This document shows, one piece after another, positions 26,901-36,252 of a stretch of DNA of 64,000 nucleotides. The stretch is from NCBI RefSeq assembly GCF_003115845.1, contig NZ_KZ819029.1, positions 1 through 64,000 on the forward strand, read 5' to 3'. The notes beneath the pieces are model-generated. The model saw nothing but the letters and a program-made list of their open reading frames with translations. It was not told the DNA's origin and did no database searches. Position numbers and translations under genes: made by a program. The DNA is from Brenneria roseae subsp. roseae. Lineage in GTDB: Bacteria > Pseudomonadota > Gammaproteobacteria > Enterobacterales > Enterobacteriaceae. The stretch's first letter is position 1. The number at the start of each line of letters is the position of its first letter.

Positions 26901-27429
26901 ACTCGCCGACCCAACTGCTGACCTGCTGCCCCGCCGCGGCATCACGCAGTTCCGCATCCAGTCTGGGATTCAGTTTGTTCGCCGGATTGGCGCGATGAAT
27001 CAGGCTGCTTTTACCGCTGCCCGCCAACCCGATAGCCAGATACCAGGGCATGGCATAGAGCGCTTTTTTACCCAGTTGATTCTGGAAGGTCTCCAGCCAG
27101 CGGTCGAGGAACGTCTGCTGGCTATCGACATACACCTGTAGCGGATCCTGCTCAACGATCTGCTGTTCATGGCGCTCTGCGCGTAGTTGCCGAACGCGGC
27201 GCCATACCCGCCAGGCGCTATAGGCGAAGGCAAGCCATAGCCAGATCAGGGTGAAAACCACCCGCCCGCCTATTCCCTGTAACGGGCGCGCATCGCCCAA
27301 TGTCAATCGCGGTCCCAGCCACCAGGCCAGCACCAGCACCACGACCCACAGAACCATTCCCAACAGCAGCCAGGAGGGTTTCAGTTTCGGCAACTGCTTA
27401 CGCAGAAAGGTTATGATTGTTTTAAACAT
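23947..27429 (-). CDS. tssM: T6SS inner-membrane protein TssM (IcmF/VasK)
   Basis: A 1160-residue protein of usual family length. Two membrane helices lie near residues 19-38 and 56-72, and a third near 448-465 (SIGIGCMLVAGLVMIGSW). The cytoplasmic part has a Walker A site, GLAGSGKS, at residues 134-141. The long periplasmic C-terminus ends in the beta-domain (GPWAMFRLLNSDQL) that contacts TssJ. TssM, TssL and TssJ form the membrane complex of the T6SS. Gene order is the same as V. cholerae vasK. Confidence 0.95.
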   Translation of the reverse strand: MFKTIITFLRKQLPKLKPSWLLLGMVLWVVVLVLAWWLGPRLTLGDARPLQGIGGRVVFTLIWLWLAFAYSAWRVWRRVRQLRAERHEQQIVEQDPLQVYVDSQQTFLDRWLETFQNQLGKKALYAMPWYLAIGLAGSGKSSLIHRANPANKLNPRLDAELRDAAAGQQVSSWVGESAVVWDPSGQLLAQPELEGDALGHRHARLWQHLLQWLSENRRRQPLNGLVLTLDISWLAQAGVAERKAYAQVMRARLQEISVNINTRLPLYIALTRLDMLSGFDKVYRQLNREARQAVLGVTFTPQASHGKGWLEELDCFWDEWITHLNDNLPDMLMSQSDRNVRNTLFAFVRQLAGLKDYVAEVLTEMLTTGEEQAFLVRGVYASSVYQQGVPFDAFAQSASRRYQLPEPINTAMRGESTTFFVQRLFPDVIFPEASLAGENRLHSLYRRRRLSIGIGCMLVAGLVMIGSWHHFYRVNEEAGRNVLTKAQAFIGTNELEGQPGYGYQQLPRLNLIRDATLSFGNYHERTPLLADLGLYQGDKIGPYVEGTYLQMLNQRFLPAVMQGLLEDLHQAPANSEQKLTILRVMRMLDDASGRNNALVEQFMTQRWQRAFPGQGRVQEQLMQHLDYALDHTDWHHAREQKDATAISTFEPFKEPIALAQRELSKLPMYQRVYQSLVMKATQVLPPDLAIHDEVGPTFDPVFSLRNDKAGSIPRLLTYPGFSDYYLKQDKALLELTALDAWVLGQRERAQFSEADRREILRQVNDRYITDYINQWQKVLANIDVQALESPEQALDILTDITGNDQPFQRVLTTVSDNTRIRKLADDDNDTAQNINTRIGRPFMTVNAALSGRGEQGPLVQEVNQKLTDLYHYLDQIVNATDPGQAALKALQVRQGNKFADPVFALQQYARNLPAPLDRWVGQLASESASLVTGLAMSSLNQAWLDKVVTPFNEKLADRYPFDPSSDKDVPLSEMELFFMVGGTLDSFYQSNLKAMLEDGGASSIPADLVKQLERAERIRQTLFNAQGSLEVHFVLEPLELTANKRRSVLNLDGQLLEYSHGRRQKTPLVWPNSMRDGAESKLTLVPDDRERSPRSLSYSGPWAMFRLLNSDQLTQVNENTFDVRFSLEQGAMTYRVYTDASHNPFAGGLFSQFRLSDSLY

Positions 27430-27453
27430 AAGTAACCATTCACTCCGAATGTC

Positions 27454-28875
27454 TTATTTTTTGCGGGACGCGGCCAACCGTTCCACACGGCTGACCATAC
27501 CCGGTTCCCACTGCATCAGGCCCAATTGCTGGCTTTCCTGCCACAGGTGTTGATAGTGCTGTGCCGCCAACGCCTTCATACCGTCTTCCGCCAGCAGATC
27601 AGCCAGCACCAGCTCGGCATAGAAGCGATCGCGGGGCTCTTTCAGGCGACGCATGCGCTCGTCCAATAGCGACAGCGCCGCGGCGATCCCTTTTTCATCC
27701 CGACAGGCGGCGGCCTCCGTCGCCAGATCGTCCTGTCGCGCCCCACCGCCTCTAACAGGCTGGCTGGCTTGCAGCCACTGGTTGCATTTGCCCGTCAAAA
27801 ATGGCGATCCATCGCTGAACGTCAATTCACGCAGTTCTGGAAGACGCTGAAGAAACGCGGAAAGCTCTTCGGCGATGGCATGGGCAATGGAGGTATGACC
27901 CAGCCGGGACGCCACCGAGGCCGACAGCATATGGCCGTCAAACCAATACGGCGCCAGCGTCAGGCTTTGCTCAATACGTTCCCACAACGCCAGATCGGCC
28001 TGTGCCAGCGCGCTGTGATATTCATCCACGCGATCGGGCGAGACCGGCGCCAGTTGGGTTTTATTACCGCGGGACGCCATCGGCGGCGTGGTAATACCCG
28101 ACCAGATGGCATGACGCCGCAACCGATAGCCGATTGGCGCATCCGGCTGACGTTCAACCAGCAGCGTCGCTACGTTCAACTGCGTCTGCCGCCAGCCGCG
28201 CTCATCGGCGGAATTGATCTCCACCGAACCGGCTGGCGCGGCGGCGCTTTCGCTGACGCTGTCCGGTCCCGTTGACCGGCCGGGGCTGGCGGACGCGGCA
28301 GACGCCGCCGCCCCCCGATTCGCCTCTTCCTGCGCCTGCTGACGCTGCCGGACACGCTTGAACCCCTGCACCAGTTCATCCACCAGGCCGGCTTTGTCAC
28401 CGGCCAGATTGCGCCAACGTTCCGCCACCAGCTCCGCCAACTGATGCAATTGTTCCAGCTCAGCCCCGGACGCGCTCTCCGCCATGCGGGGTTGCGCGCT
28501 TTCGAAACGCCGGAGGATCTGAATCATCAATCGCTGCTTCTGTACCGGGCTGGCCGGCCAGGCCACCACCCAATACTGTTCCAGCCAGTCGTCCAGCAAC
28601 ATCATTGCCGTCGCCAACGGCGTCGCTTTCGCCGGGTGTTGCAGACAGCGCAGCAGCTGCACCAGAACCCGCATATCCTTGGTTCGGCTTTCCAGCAGTG
28701 TCAGGCAATAACCCGCCACCGCGTTCAGGTCCACCTGGCTGTGCGCCAGCGACCCCAGTTTGACCAGATCGGTTTCCACCTTTTCCCACAGCGGATCGTC
28801 AGCCGCCACGGCCGCCCGCAGCATCTCATCAGGCAACGGCGTCAACAGGCGTTTACACCAGGGGTGTGAATGCAT
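27454..28875 (-). CDS. tssA: T6SS baseplate/cap protein TssA (VasJ type)
   Basis: A 473-residue TssA with the ImpA N-terminal domain (WEKVETDLVKLGSLAHSQVDLNAV), a Pro/Ala/Ser-rich linker around residues 200-230 and a C-terminal helical domain. The start at 28875 is chosen because GGAGA lies five bases upstream; the longer frame would run into vasI. TssA proteins prime sheath polymerisation or cap the distal end. The extension type cannot be settled by eye. Confidence 0.9.
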   Translation of the reverse strand: MHSHPWCKRLLTPLPDEMLRAAVAADDPLWEKVETDLVKLGSLAHSQVDLNAVAGYCLTLLESRTKDMRVLVQLLRCLQHPAKATPLATAMMLLDDWLEQYWVVAWPASPVQKQRLMIQILRRFESAQPRMAESASGAELEQLHQLAELVAERWRNLAGDKAGLVDELVQGFKRVRQRQQAQEEANRGAAASAASASPGRSTGPDSVSESAAAPAGSVEINSADERGWRQTQLNVATLLVERQPDAPIGYRLRRHAIWSGITTPPMASRGNKTQLAPVSPDRVDEYHSALAQADLALWERIEQSLTLAPYWFDGHMLSASVASRLGHTSIAHAIAEELSAFLQRLPELRELTFSDGSPFLTGKCNQWLQASQPVRGGGARQDDLATEAAACRDEKGIAAALSLLDERMRRLKEPRDRFYAELVLADLLAEDGMKALAAQHYQHLWQESQQLGLMQWEPGMVSRVERLAASRKK

Positions 28876-28886
28876 GCGCGTCTCCT

Positions 28887-29444
28887 TTACCAGCGACACT
28901 GCTGACGCAGCGGCCTTAGTGCCTCGCCCAGTCCGGCAAGCTCAATACGCAAAACGTTGCCGTCAGCGCCGCTCAGCACCAGTTCACGCTGTCCGATCCA
29001 GCGCTTTAACGCGTCAATCGCCGGTAATCCGCGCCCGGACTCCAGCAGTTGCCCACGGTTGCGAACAAACCAGCCATCCGGAACCGTGATGCCATCCAGC
29101 TGTGAGGTGACAACCTCCCCGGCCCAGGGTTGACGGAGGATTAGCCTCAGATGCGTGATATTCGCGGCGCAGCTAATCACCAGCACATTGCCGTCCGCTA
29201 ACTTACGCGTCAGCGTCATATTGCCGCTGTCGGCTTCACGTTCGAGTTGGAAAGCGCCGCCTGCCGCCTTACCGTCCTGCGACGCGATCGCGCCCGAACG
29301 TTCGGCTTCGCGGCCCAGCGCGTCGTAGCAGGCCAGACGAATTTCCGGCGCCGTCTCATTACGGCACTGTTCCCACAGCGATCGCCAGGCGGGATCGGGA
29401 GTGCCCGCCGTTGCCAAAAGAAGCGGAATCATCGTCAGAAACAT
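28887..29444 (-). CDS. vasI: T6SS-associated protein VasI
   Basis: A 185-residue protein with an N-terminal signal sequence (MFLTMIPLLLATAG) followed by WRSLWEQCRNETAPEIRLACYDAL, a cysteine-pair segment typical of VasI-like proteins. The start is set at 29444 because a strong GGAGGTG lies just upstream and the ATG overlaps the vasH stop codon (TGATG). It occupies the same place as VCA0118 in V. cholerae, where it is needed for secretion by an unknown mechanism. Likely periplasmic. Confidence 0.85.
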   Translation of the reverse strand: MFLTMIPLLLATAGTPDPAWRSLWEQCRNETAPEIRLACYDALGREAERSGAIASQDGKAAGGAFQLEREADSGNMTLTRKLADGNVLVISCAANITHLRLILRQPWAGEVVTSQLDGITVPDGWFVRNRGQLLESGRGLPAIDALKRWIGQRELVLSGADGNVLRIELAGLGEALRPLRQQCRW

Positions 29445-30982
29445 CAGTTCACCTCCAGTTTCTGGCATTTATGATCGAGCGTGCGTTTCGGAATGTTGAG
29501 GCTTTCCGCCACCAGCAGGCGGTTGCCCTGAAACTGCCGCAAACGGGCCTCAATAACGGCGGCCTCGTACTGCTGCGTGGCAATACGCAAATCATGAATA
29601 TGTTGAAAATCGTTCTGCGTCTGCGCCGTGCCGCCCACCAGCCTGTCGCGCAGTTCCGGCGGCAACGCCGCCAGCGACAGCGGTTCCCCGTCCGGCGTAT
29701 GTGCGCAGGCGACCTCCAGCAGATTTCGCAGTTCCCGCACATTGCCGGGAAAGTCATACCCCACCAGTTGCCTGAGGAAAGTACGATTAAGGGGGCCGAT
29801 ATGTTTCTGGCGCTGATGGGCAAACTGAACGATGAAATGTTCACACAGCAGGCGAATATCATCCGGGCGCTCGCGCAGTGGCGCCACCTGCAACAGACAC
29901 TGGCAGAGACGATGGTAGAGATCCTGACGGAATACGCCTTCGGAAACCTGTTGCTCCAACGGTTGGTGAGTGGCCGCAATCAGCCGGAAGTCAGAATGGC
30001 TTTCCTTGTCCGCGCCGAGCGGGCGGAAGCTATGGGTTTCCAGTACCCGCAGCAGCTTGGCCTGCATCGACTGCGGCATGTCACCGACTTCATCCAGAAA
30101 CAAGGTGCCGCCATTGGCCTGTTCCACCAGCCCAACCTTATTACCTTGGGCACCGGAAAACGCCCCTTTCCGATAGCCAAACAGTTCGCTTTCAATCAGA
30201 TTCTCGGGGATCGCGGCACAGTTGATTGCAACGAACGGTTTGTCGGCGCAATCCGAACACTGGTGCAACAGGCGCGCCACCACATCTTTACCGGAGCCGG
30301 TTTCCCCCTGGATCAGTACCGAAAGGCGATGATTTGCCGCCTGATAAATCTGCTGATGCAGTTCTTTCACCACCGCAGACTGGCCTATCAGCGTGTTTTC
30401 CACCCGCTTTTCCCGTTCGCGCCGATGCGCGCCTTCATCCTTGATCTGACGTAGCGAATGTCTCAGCGCCATCTGTTCCCGCTGCGTGAACACCAGTTCA
30501 CGCAAGAGCGCCAACTGGCGACAGAACACCTGCCCCAGACGCCCGCAATTCCCGCTGCGATGCAGCGCCTGCAACCGTTCCGGCGTATCCAGCAGCGCCA
30601 ATACCGCCAGTGGCTTGCCGCTGTCCGACAACAGCGGCTGCGCATGCAGTCCGCAGGACGAACCGGCGGAGAACAGTATCTGGCGAAATTCACGGTGCTC
30701 AATCCGGGCGCCGCCATAAAGAGAATCCCAGGTGCGCGCCTGATTTTTATGCAGCGTGAAGGACAGCGGGTGGCTGAAATCATCCACCCCCAACATCAGC
30801 GAAACCGGCGTGTTATGTATCCGTCCATTGCAGGTCAACTGCCTGCCGCTGACATCCACCATCCCCAGAAGCATCCCCTGCGGTTGCCAGATTGCCTGTA
30901 TCGTGTCCAACAGCCAGTCGCACAGGCCGGATTCATCACGCTGCCGGGTGAGCGCAAGCGCCAGCTCGAGGGCTTGTTGCAT
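29444..30982 (-). CDS. vasH: Sigma-54-dependent activator VasH
   Basis: A 512-residue enhancer-binding protein. Residues 1-170 resemble a GAF sensory domain. The AAA+ domain has Walker A GETGSGKD (226-233), the sigma-54 contact loop GAFSGA (273-278, a conservative change from GAFTGA) and Walker B GGTLFLDEVGD. The C-terminal Fis-type helix-turn-helix reads NRLLVAESLNIPKRTLDHK. In V. cholerae, VasH activates hcp and auxiliary vgrG operons. It lies inside the T6SS operon, two bases after clpV, and a sigma-54 promoter candidate exists before tssB. Confidence 0.95.
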   Translation of the reverse strand: MQQALELALALTRQRDESGLCDWLLDTIQAIWQPQGMLLGMVDVSGRQLTCNGRIHNTPVSLMLGVDDFSHPLSFTLHKNQARTWDSLYGGARIEHREFRQILFSAGSSCGLHAQPLLSDSGKPLAVLALLDTPERLQALHRSGNCGRLGQVFCRQLALLRELVFTQREQMALRHSLRQIKDEGAHRREREKRVENTLIGQSAVVKELHQQIYQAANHRLSVLIQGETGSGKDVVARLLHQCSDCADKPFVAINCAAIPENLIESELFGYRKGAFSGAQGNKVGLVEQANGGTLFLDEVGDMPQSMQAKLLRVLETHSFRPLGADKESHSDFRLIAATHQPLEQQVSEGVFRQDLYHRLCQCLLQVAPLRERPDDIRLLCEHFIVQFAHQRQKHIGPLNRTFLRQLVGYDFPGNVRELRNLLEVACAHTPDGEPLSLAALPPELRDRLVGGTAQTQNDFQHIHDLRIATQQYEAAVIEARLRQFQGNRLLVAESLNIPKRTLDHKCQKLEVN

Positions 30983-30984
30983 AC

Positions 30985-33585
30985 TCAGCCCTCCACCTCG
31001 GTCTGGAACTGGCCTTCTTCGACGCGGAAATGAATACGGCTGACCGGCTGCCCCGACGACATACGCTGCAACAGTTGCAGCGATACTGGCGGCAGCAGCG
31101 CGCCGTCAATCACCGATTCCAGCATACGCGCCCCGTTTTCACTACGGTTGGCCAACCGCAGAATTTCTTCCGGCACCGTATCCTCGATAATGACCTCGGC
31201 GCCAAAGCGCTGTTGCAACAGCGAAATCAGGCGCGCCAGCTTGCCCTGAACAATCTCGACCATCGTGGCGTGATCCAGCGCCAGATAAGGAATCACCTCC
31301 ATACGAGCCAGCAACGCTGGCTTAAAGAACGCCGCCAGTTCGGGATAGAGCGCATCCAGTAACGCATCCTGCTGCCCGGCATAGTTAACAATCGTCTGGA
31401 ATCCAAGGTTGGAGGTAAGGAAAAACACCACGTTGCGGCAGTCGATCACCCGGCCTTCGCCATCGGCCAGTTCGCCTTTATCGAACGCCTGATAAAACAG
31501 GTTGAGCACATCCGGATGGGCTTTCTCTACTTCATCCAGCAACACCACCGAATAGGGTTTCTGGCGAATCGCCTCGGTCAACACGCCCCCTTCGCCAAAC
31601 CCGACGTAGCCCGGCGGCGAACCAATCAGACGCGATACCGTATGTTTCTCCTGATATTCCGACATATTGATGGTGGTCAGGTAGTTACGTCCGCCAAACA
31701 TCAGGTCGGCGATCTGGACGACGGTTTCCGTTTTACCGACGCCGCTCGGCCCCACCAGCAGGAAAGCGCCCAGCGGACGACCGGGACGACGCAGATCCGC
31801 GCGCGCTGTCAGCAGGTGTTTATGCAGATGGGCAATCGCCAGCGTCTGGCCTTTGATCGTTTCGCCAAGGTAGGACGGCAGATGCGTGACGACATCCATT
31901 TCTCCTTGCGAAATGCGGTTAAGCGGTACGCCCGTCCACTCGGCAATCACCGCCGCAATCTGGGTTTTATCCACGTGGGGAGAAACCCGCACCGAAGAGG
32001 TCTGCAACGCCTCCAGCTCGCGCTCACAGGCGGCCAACTCCGCGGCCGCGGCATCGGTATCGAAGTCGTCAGGCTGTTCGTCATCCAGCAGAGCGGTGCG
32101 CAGTTCAATAACGCGCTGTACCTGTATTTTCTGCTGTTGCCAGTCCGCCTCCAGCTGCGCCAATTCGGCCGCGCCCGCCTCACGGTCGTCGCGCAGCGCT
32201 GCCAGTCTGTCCGCTGTCTCGCCTAAGCCAATGCGCCCCTGACGCTCAAGTTGGGTAATTTCCATTTCCTGTTGACGCAAGCGCGTCTGCAACTGGCTGA
32301 CGGCACGCGGCGGCGTTGTCAGGTTGATCGCTACGCGGGCGCTGGCGGTATCCAGCACATCGATAGCCTTATCGGGCAGTTGACGGCCGGAAATATAGCG
32401 GGCGGACAGATGAGCCGCCGCCTGAAGCGCGTCTTCATCGATCAGGACGCCGTGCGCTTTTTCATAAATACCGCGCAGCCCGCGCAGGATTACGGTCGCT
32501 TCTTCCGCGTTCGGCTCCCCCACTTTCACCAGTTGGAAGCGACGGGAAAGCGCCGCGTCTTTCTCGACGTATTTTTTGTATTCGCTCCAGGTCGTGGCGG
32601 CAATCGTGCGTAGTTCACCGCGCGCCAGAGCGGGCTTGAGCAAGTTGGAGACGTCCAGCCCGCCCGCCTGATTCCCTGCCCCGATCAAGGTATGCGCTTC
32701 ATCGATAAACAGAATGACGGGGCGCGGCGCGGTTTTCACTTCCTGCATCACGCCTTTAAAACGTTTTTCAAACTCGCCTTTAACCGATGCGCCAGCCTGC
32801 ATCGCGCCCAAATCCAGCGTCAGCAGCTCCACGTCACGCAGTCTTTCCGGCACCAGCCCCGCGATGATACGCAACGCCAGCCCTTCGATCAGCGCACTTT
32901 TACCGACGCCGGCCTCGCCGACCACAATCGGGTTGTTTTTACGACGACGGGAGAGAATATCGATCATCAAATCGATTTCACGATCGCGGCACAGCACCGG
33001 GTCCAACTGCCCCTGACGGGCGGCTTCGGTCACGTTCTGAGTATAGCGGGATAGCTGTGTGGCCGCGGCCGCCGTCTGTTCCGGCATCGTCGCCGATGTC
33101 GGCGCCACCTCGGTTTCAACCGAATCTTTCACCCATTCATCAAACTGCTGACGCAGCAGTTCACGGTTAATTTGCGCCAGCGGGCGGGATGCCGGGCCCG
33201 ACAAATAACGATTCGGCGTCATCAGCAATACCAGCAACAGCACGCCGCTGCGCAAGTGCGCGTGCTGGAATTCGGCGGAAGCCAGCAGCCAGCTATCCTG
33301 TAACCATTCCAGCAACAGCGGGGAAAATGAAGGGTAGCCGGCATCAAACCCTTTATCGACAGAAGAAGGCTGGAGAAGCGAGGACAGTTCGTCGGCATCG
33401 ACACCGGCGCGTTTGAAGATCTGGCGCACATCGCAGAGCGGCGTTTCCAGCATTTTCATCAACAGGTGTTCAATGCGGATTTCCGCGCCCTGATGCTGGA
33501 TACAGAGTACCGCCGCCTCTTCCAGCATATGGCGGCACACGGGGTTGAGTCGTTCAACCAGCGTCGGCAGTTCAATTCGAATCAC
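30985..33585 (-). CDS. clpV: T6SS ATPase ClpV (TssH)
   Basis: An 866-residue class 1 Clp ATPase. The N-domain is followed by the first AAA module (Walker [10 protein letters not shown]), a coiled-coil middle domain, and the second AAA module (GPSGVGKTE, and GYVGFGEGG for pore loop 2). It recycles the contracted TssB-TssC sheath. The gene lies 13 bases after tssL. Length and order fit V. cholerae VCA0116. Confidence 0.95.
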   Translation of the reverse strand: MIRIELPTLVERLNPVCRHMLEEAAVLCIQHQGAEIRIEHLLMKMLETPLCDVRQIFKRAGVDADELSSLLQPSSVDKGFDAGYPSFSPLLLEWLQDSWLLASAEFQHAHLRSGVLLLVLLMTPNRYLSGPASRPLAQINRELLRQQFDEWVKDSVETEVAPTSATMPEQTAAAATQLSRYTQNVTEAARQGQLDPVLCRDREIDLMIDILSRRRKNNPIVVGEAGVGKSALIEGLALRIIAGLVPERLRDVELLTLDLGAMQAGASVKGEFEKRFKGVMQEVKTAPRPVILFIDEAHTLIGAGNQAGGLDVSNLLKPALARGELRTIAATTWSEYKKYVEKDAALSRRFQLVKVGEPNAEEATVILRGLRGIYEKAHGVLIDEDALQAAAHLSARYISGRQLPDKAIDVLDTASARVAINLTTPPRAVSQLQTRLRQQEMEITQLERQGRIGLGETADRLAALRDDREAGAAELAQLEADWQQQKIQVQRVIELRTALLDDEQPDDFDTDAAAAELAACERELEALQTSSVRVSPHVDKTQIAAVIAEWTGVPLNRISQGEMDVVTHLPSYLGETIKGQTLAIAHLHKHLLTARADLRRPGRPLGAFLLVGPSGVGKTETVVQIADLMFGGRNYLTTINMSEYQEKHTVSRLIGSPPGYVGFGEGGVLTEAIRQKPYSVVLLDEVEKAHPDVLNLFYQAFDKGELADGEGRVIDCRNVVFFLTSNLGFQTIVNYAGQQDALLDALYPELAAFFKPALLARMEVIPYLALDHATMVEIVQGKLARLISLLQQRFGAEVIIEDTVPEEILRLANRSENGARMLESVIDGALLPPVSLQLLQRMSSGQPVSRIHFRVEEGQFQTEVEG

Positions 33586-33598
33586 GGAATAGCTCCTG

Positions 33599-34375
33599 TT
33601 ATTGTAATAATTCTCCCAGTTGACGCAGCACGTCCTGGGTTTGATGAGTTAGCTGGTAGCGGTACAGGCCGAATACCGCAGCCAGTACCGCGCACATGCC
33701 GATAAACAGGGTTTTCAGCGACAGCTGTCTGCGCAGTTGATAGCGCGACGCCTGCTGTCCCAGATTGAGGTGGAATACCGTCGGTGAATTGGCGGGTTCA
33801 GGACGTAACGTGTCGTGAAGCTTACGCACAACGCGGTCAAGCTCTTCACGACCTTGCGTCATAACCCGATAGCGCCCTTCAAAACCCAGGCAGAGGCAGA
33901 GATAGATGAACTCCAGAATGTCACGGTAGCGCGCCGGCTCGTCCAGCAGTTTCTCCAGCAGAACAAAGACTTTTTCCCCGCCCCAGGTTTCATTGTGAAA
34001 ACGGGTGAGCAGCGAATGGGCGGACCACATGCTTTGTCCGCCCCACTCCCGGCCCATAACGGCTTCATCAATGAACGTGCACAGGATGTAGCGGAACGAC
34101 AGGATCACGCCGTTTTCATAACCGTGAGAATGCAGTTCCTGCTCGATGGCCTGAATTTCAGACACCACGCGCTGATAAAGATCCGCGACACCGTCGTACG
34201 CAGACAGTTGGCGTACCCGCTCCACCATTCCCAACAGCGGCGTGACCGCATCAATCATCGGATTAATGCTCTGTCCGCGCAGGCGGAACCAGTAATCGGA
34301 ATCCATATCCAGTTGACGGGCGTGGTCATAAAGCAGGTCGCCCAGTTGCTCGTTTTTAATGACGTCGATGCTCAT
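33599..34375 (-). CDS. tssL: T6SS membrane protein TssL (DotU)
   Basis: A 258-residue DotU-type protein. The cytoplasmic helical domain contains FRYILCTFIDEAVMGREWG, WGGEKVFVLLEKL and EFIYLCLCLGFEGRY, which are family hallmarks. A single membrane anchor lies near the C-terminus (TLFIGMCAVLAAVFGLYRY). There is no peptidoglycan-binding extension, so another protein must supply cell wall attachment. It lies 12 bases after tssK. Confidence 0.95.
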   Translation of the reverse strand: MSIDVIKNEQLGDLLYDHARQLDMDSDYWFRLRGQSINPMIDAVTPLLGMVERVRQLSAYDGVADLYQRVVSEIQAIEQELHSHGYENGVILSFRYILCTFIDEAVMGREWGGQSMWSAHSLLTRFHNETWGGEKVFVLLEKLLDEPARYRDILEFIYLCLCLGFEGRYRVMTQGREELDRVVRKLHDTLRPEPANSPTVFHLNLGQQASRYQLRRQLSLKTLFIGMCAVLAAVFGLYRYQLTHQTQDVLRQLGELLQ

Positions 34376-34387
34376 CTCTTCCTCTCA

Positions 34388-35728
34388 TTACGACTGGCTG
34401 CGGATGGCCCAGAGCTGCATATCCAGTTCCGGGAATTCGCCAGCGATATGGAACGCCAACGTGTTGCCGGAAACCAGCACCTGCCAGGAGGGGCTTTGTC
34501 TGTCCAACTGGAAATAGCTATAGCCCGCGTGGTAAGGCAGCTGACGCGGTGCGACAGGTAGCGGCAGCAGCGGTACGCCGGGCAATTGCAGGCTGATCAG
34601 TTCACGGATCTTCTCGCTGGAGGCAATCTTGGTTTGTTGCAGCAGTTGCTTACGCAGGTGCTCCTGCGGCATACGCGCCCGTACCGCCAGCACAAACTCG
34701 GCGCTGGTCATCAGTTCCGCATCGCCAACCATTGCCACCGTCACGCCATACGGCTGTTTCTTCAGTTGGATAGAGACGGCGCGCGGCGACAGCACCGTGC
34801 TCAACGCCTGACGAAGCGCAATCATCAGCGGCTCGAAGCTGGCCTGCTGATGTTCGTGGCGATAGGCGGGAAACTCCGGCGGCAGACGCGACTCATCGGT
34901 AAACGTCATCAGTTCGCCACACAGTTCCACCAGCGTTTCGTGCAACCGCTCTGGATGCAGCGTGCCAAGGCGCGCCAGATGCGACAGCCTGGGCTGAGCG
35001 CGGTTGAGCAGTTGCAGCATCATGAATTCCGCCACATCCGCCACGCCTTGCTGGCCCGGCGCGGCAATACGCTGCGCCAGACTGCGCGCCCGTTCAGCGA
35101 CCAACCCGGCTGATTCGCCCAAAAAGCGTTTCAGGGCTGGAATGGCGGTGACGCTGATGCTGCACGGCATAAAGTTGGGGTCCAGCACCAGCCCGCCGTC
35201 AGGCCGTTTATCCAAAATATTGGCAATCGCCAGCGAGGCGTAGGCGCTGCGATCGTCGCGATCGAGCATCAGACGCAGGCTGACTTTCCCTACCTCCAGA
35301 GAAACGATATCGCCGTTGTCGCTGTGCAGATCGCGTACATCATGGCGATGCGATTGCAGACGACTGGCGATGCCTTGCCCCGGTTGACCGATTTCGCTCA
35401 CGCCATTCACCGCCAGCGGCAGCGCCAGGTACACCTTTTGATTCGCCAGTGCGACATCGGTGATCTCCAGCGGCATCGGGAGCGCGTCATCACCGGGGAT
35501 ATTGAAAACCGTGCCATCCGGCATGACGCCGCTGGCGTTCACCAGCGCGATACGCCCGAAGTTCAGGTACTCCTCATTGATGGTCAGCGATTGCAAACCA
35601 TAAAAATAGTCACTGAGCGCGCTGAGGCGCGCGTGCAGCGCAAAGTCCGTGTGTCTTTGCTGCTGTTGGAAATGCTGCGGTTTGATAAACAGACCTTCCC
35701 GCCAGATAACCCGATTCCGACTCGACAT
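34388..35728 (-). CDS. tssK: T6SS baseplate protein TssK
   Basis: A 446-residue TssK with the typical start VIWREGLFIKPQHFQQQQRH and the conserved LMTFTDESRLPPEF region. Its trimers link the baseplate wedge (TssE-F-G) to the membrane complex. It begins two bases after the tssJ stop codon. The length is normal for the family. Confidence 0.95.
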   Translation of the reverse strand: MSSRNRVIWREGLFIKPQHFQQQQRHTDFALHARLSALSDYFYGLQSLTINEEYLNFGRIALVNASGVMPDGTVFNIPGDDALPMPLEITDVALANQKVYLALPLAVNGVSEIGQPGQGIASRLQSHRHDVRDLHSDNGDIVSLEVGKVSLRLMLDRDDRSAYASLAIANILDKRPDGGLVLDPNFMPCSISVTAIPALKRFLGESAGLVAERARSLAQRIAAPGQQGVADVAEFMMLQLLNRAQPRLSHLARLGTLHPERLHETLVELCGELMTFTDESRLPPEFPAYRHEHQQASFEPLMIALRQALSTVLSPRAVSIQLKKQPYGVTVAMVGDAELMTSAEFVLAVRARMPQEHLRKQLLQQTKIASSEKIRELISLQLPGVPLLPLPVAPRQLPYHAGYSYFQLDRQSPSWQVLVSGNTLAFHIAGEFPELDMQLWAIRSQS

Positions 35729-35730
35729 AA

Positions 35731-36252
35731 TTATTCTTCTTCTTGGTCTTTTTTAATTTCGACTTCATCCCGGCGCAGGTGCACGAGGATCTGATACGTT
35801 CGCCCGGTGTTTTTCAGCTTGATAACCTTACGCCACTCCGCGCTTTCCGGGTCGGCGTAACGGGCAACCACCCCGATGTAGTGAACCTTTTCATCCAGCG
35901 CCGACGGCGGCAGATATTTGAACTGCCCCGGCAACAGCGTGTAGTCCTGATGATCGACGTAGTTCTTGGCCAGCGCTTTCTCTATATCCGTCGTGATCTG
36001 GTCATAGTCGGTCGCCAACAGGCGGGAATCTTCCGCCAGCAGAACCAGCTGGAATTCGATGGGAGCCGCCTCGCCGCTCTCGTTCGGATTGACGTCCGGC
36101 TCTGCCAGCAGGCTGAATCCCACCGTGGAAGGCTGATGCTCGTTACTGCCGACCTGAATATCCGGATTGGCGGCGACCTGCGCCATCTTGCCCAGCGTGG
36201 TACAGCCCGACAGCAGCACGATCAGAGAGCATAAACACAGTGCCCGGAGCAT
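35731..36252 (-). CDS. tssJ: T6SS outer-membrane lipoprotein TssJ
   Basis: A 173-residue lipoprotein with signal peptide and lipobox LSGC at about residue 17. The beta-sandwich region holds NESGEAAPIEFQLVLLAEDSRLLATDYDQI and the terminal VIKLKNTGRTYQILVHL, as in other TssJ/Lip proteins. It ends in an acidic tail (EVEIKKDQEEE). It anchors TssM to the outer membrane. Its start codon overlaps the tagH stop. Confidence 0.95.
   Translation of the reverse strand: MLRALCLCSLIVLLSGCTTLGKMAQVAANPDIQVGSNEHQPSTVGFSLLAEPDVNPNESGEAAPIEFQLVLLAEDSRLLATDYDQITTDIEKALAKNYVDHQDYTLLPGQFKYLPPSALDEKVHYIGVVARYADPESAEWRKVIKLKNTGRTYQILVHLRRDEVEIKKDQEEE

Noticed and set aside
29411-30454. 347-codon plus-strand open frame
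   Set aside because: Antisense to vasH, whose AAA+ motifs prove the minus-strand frame.
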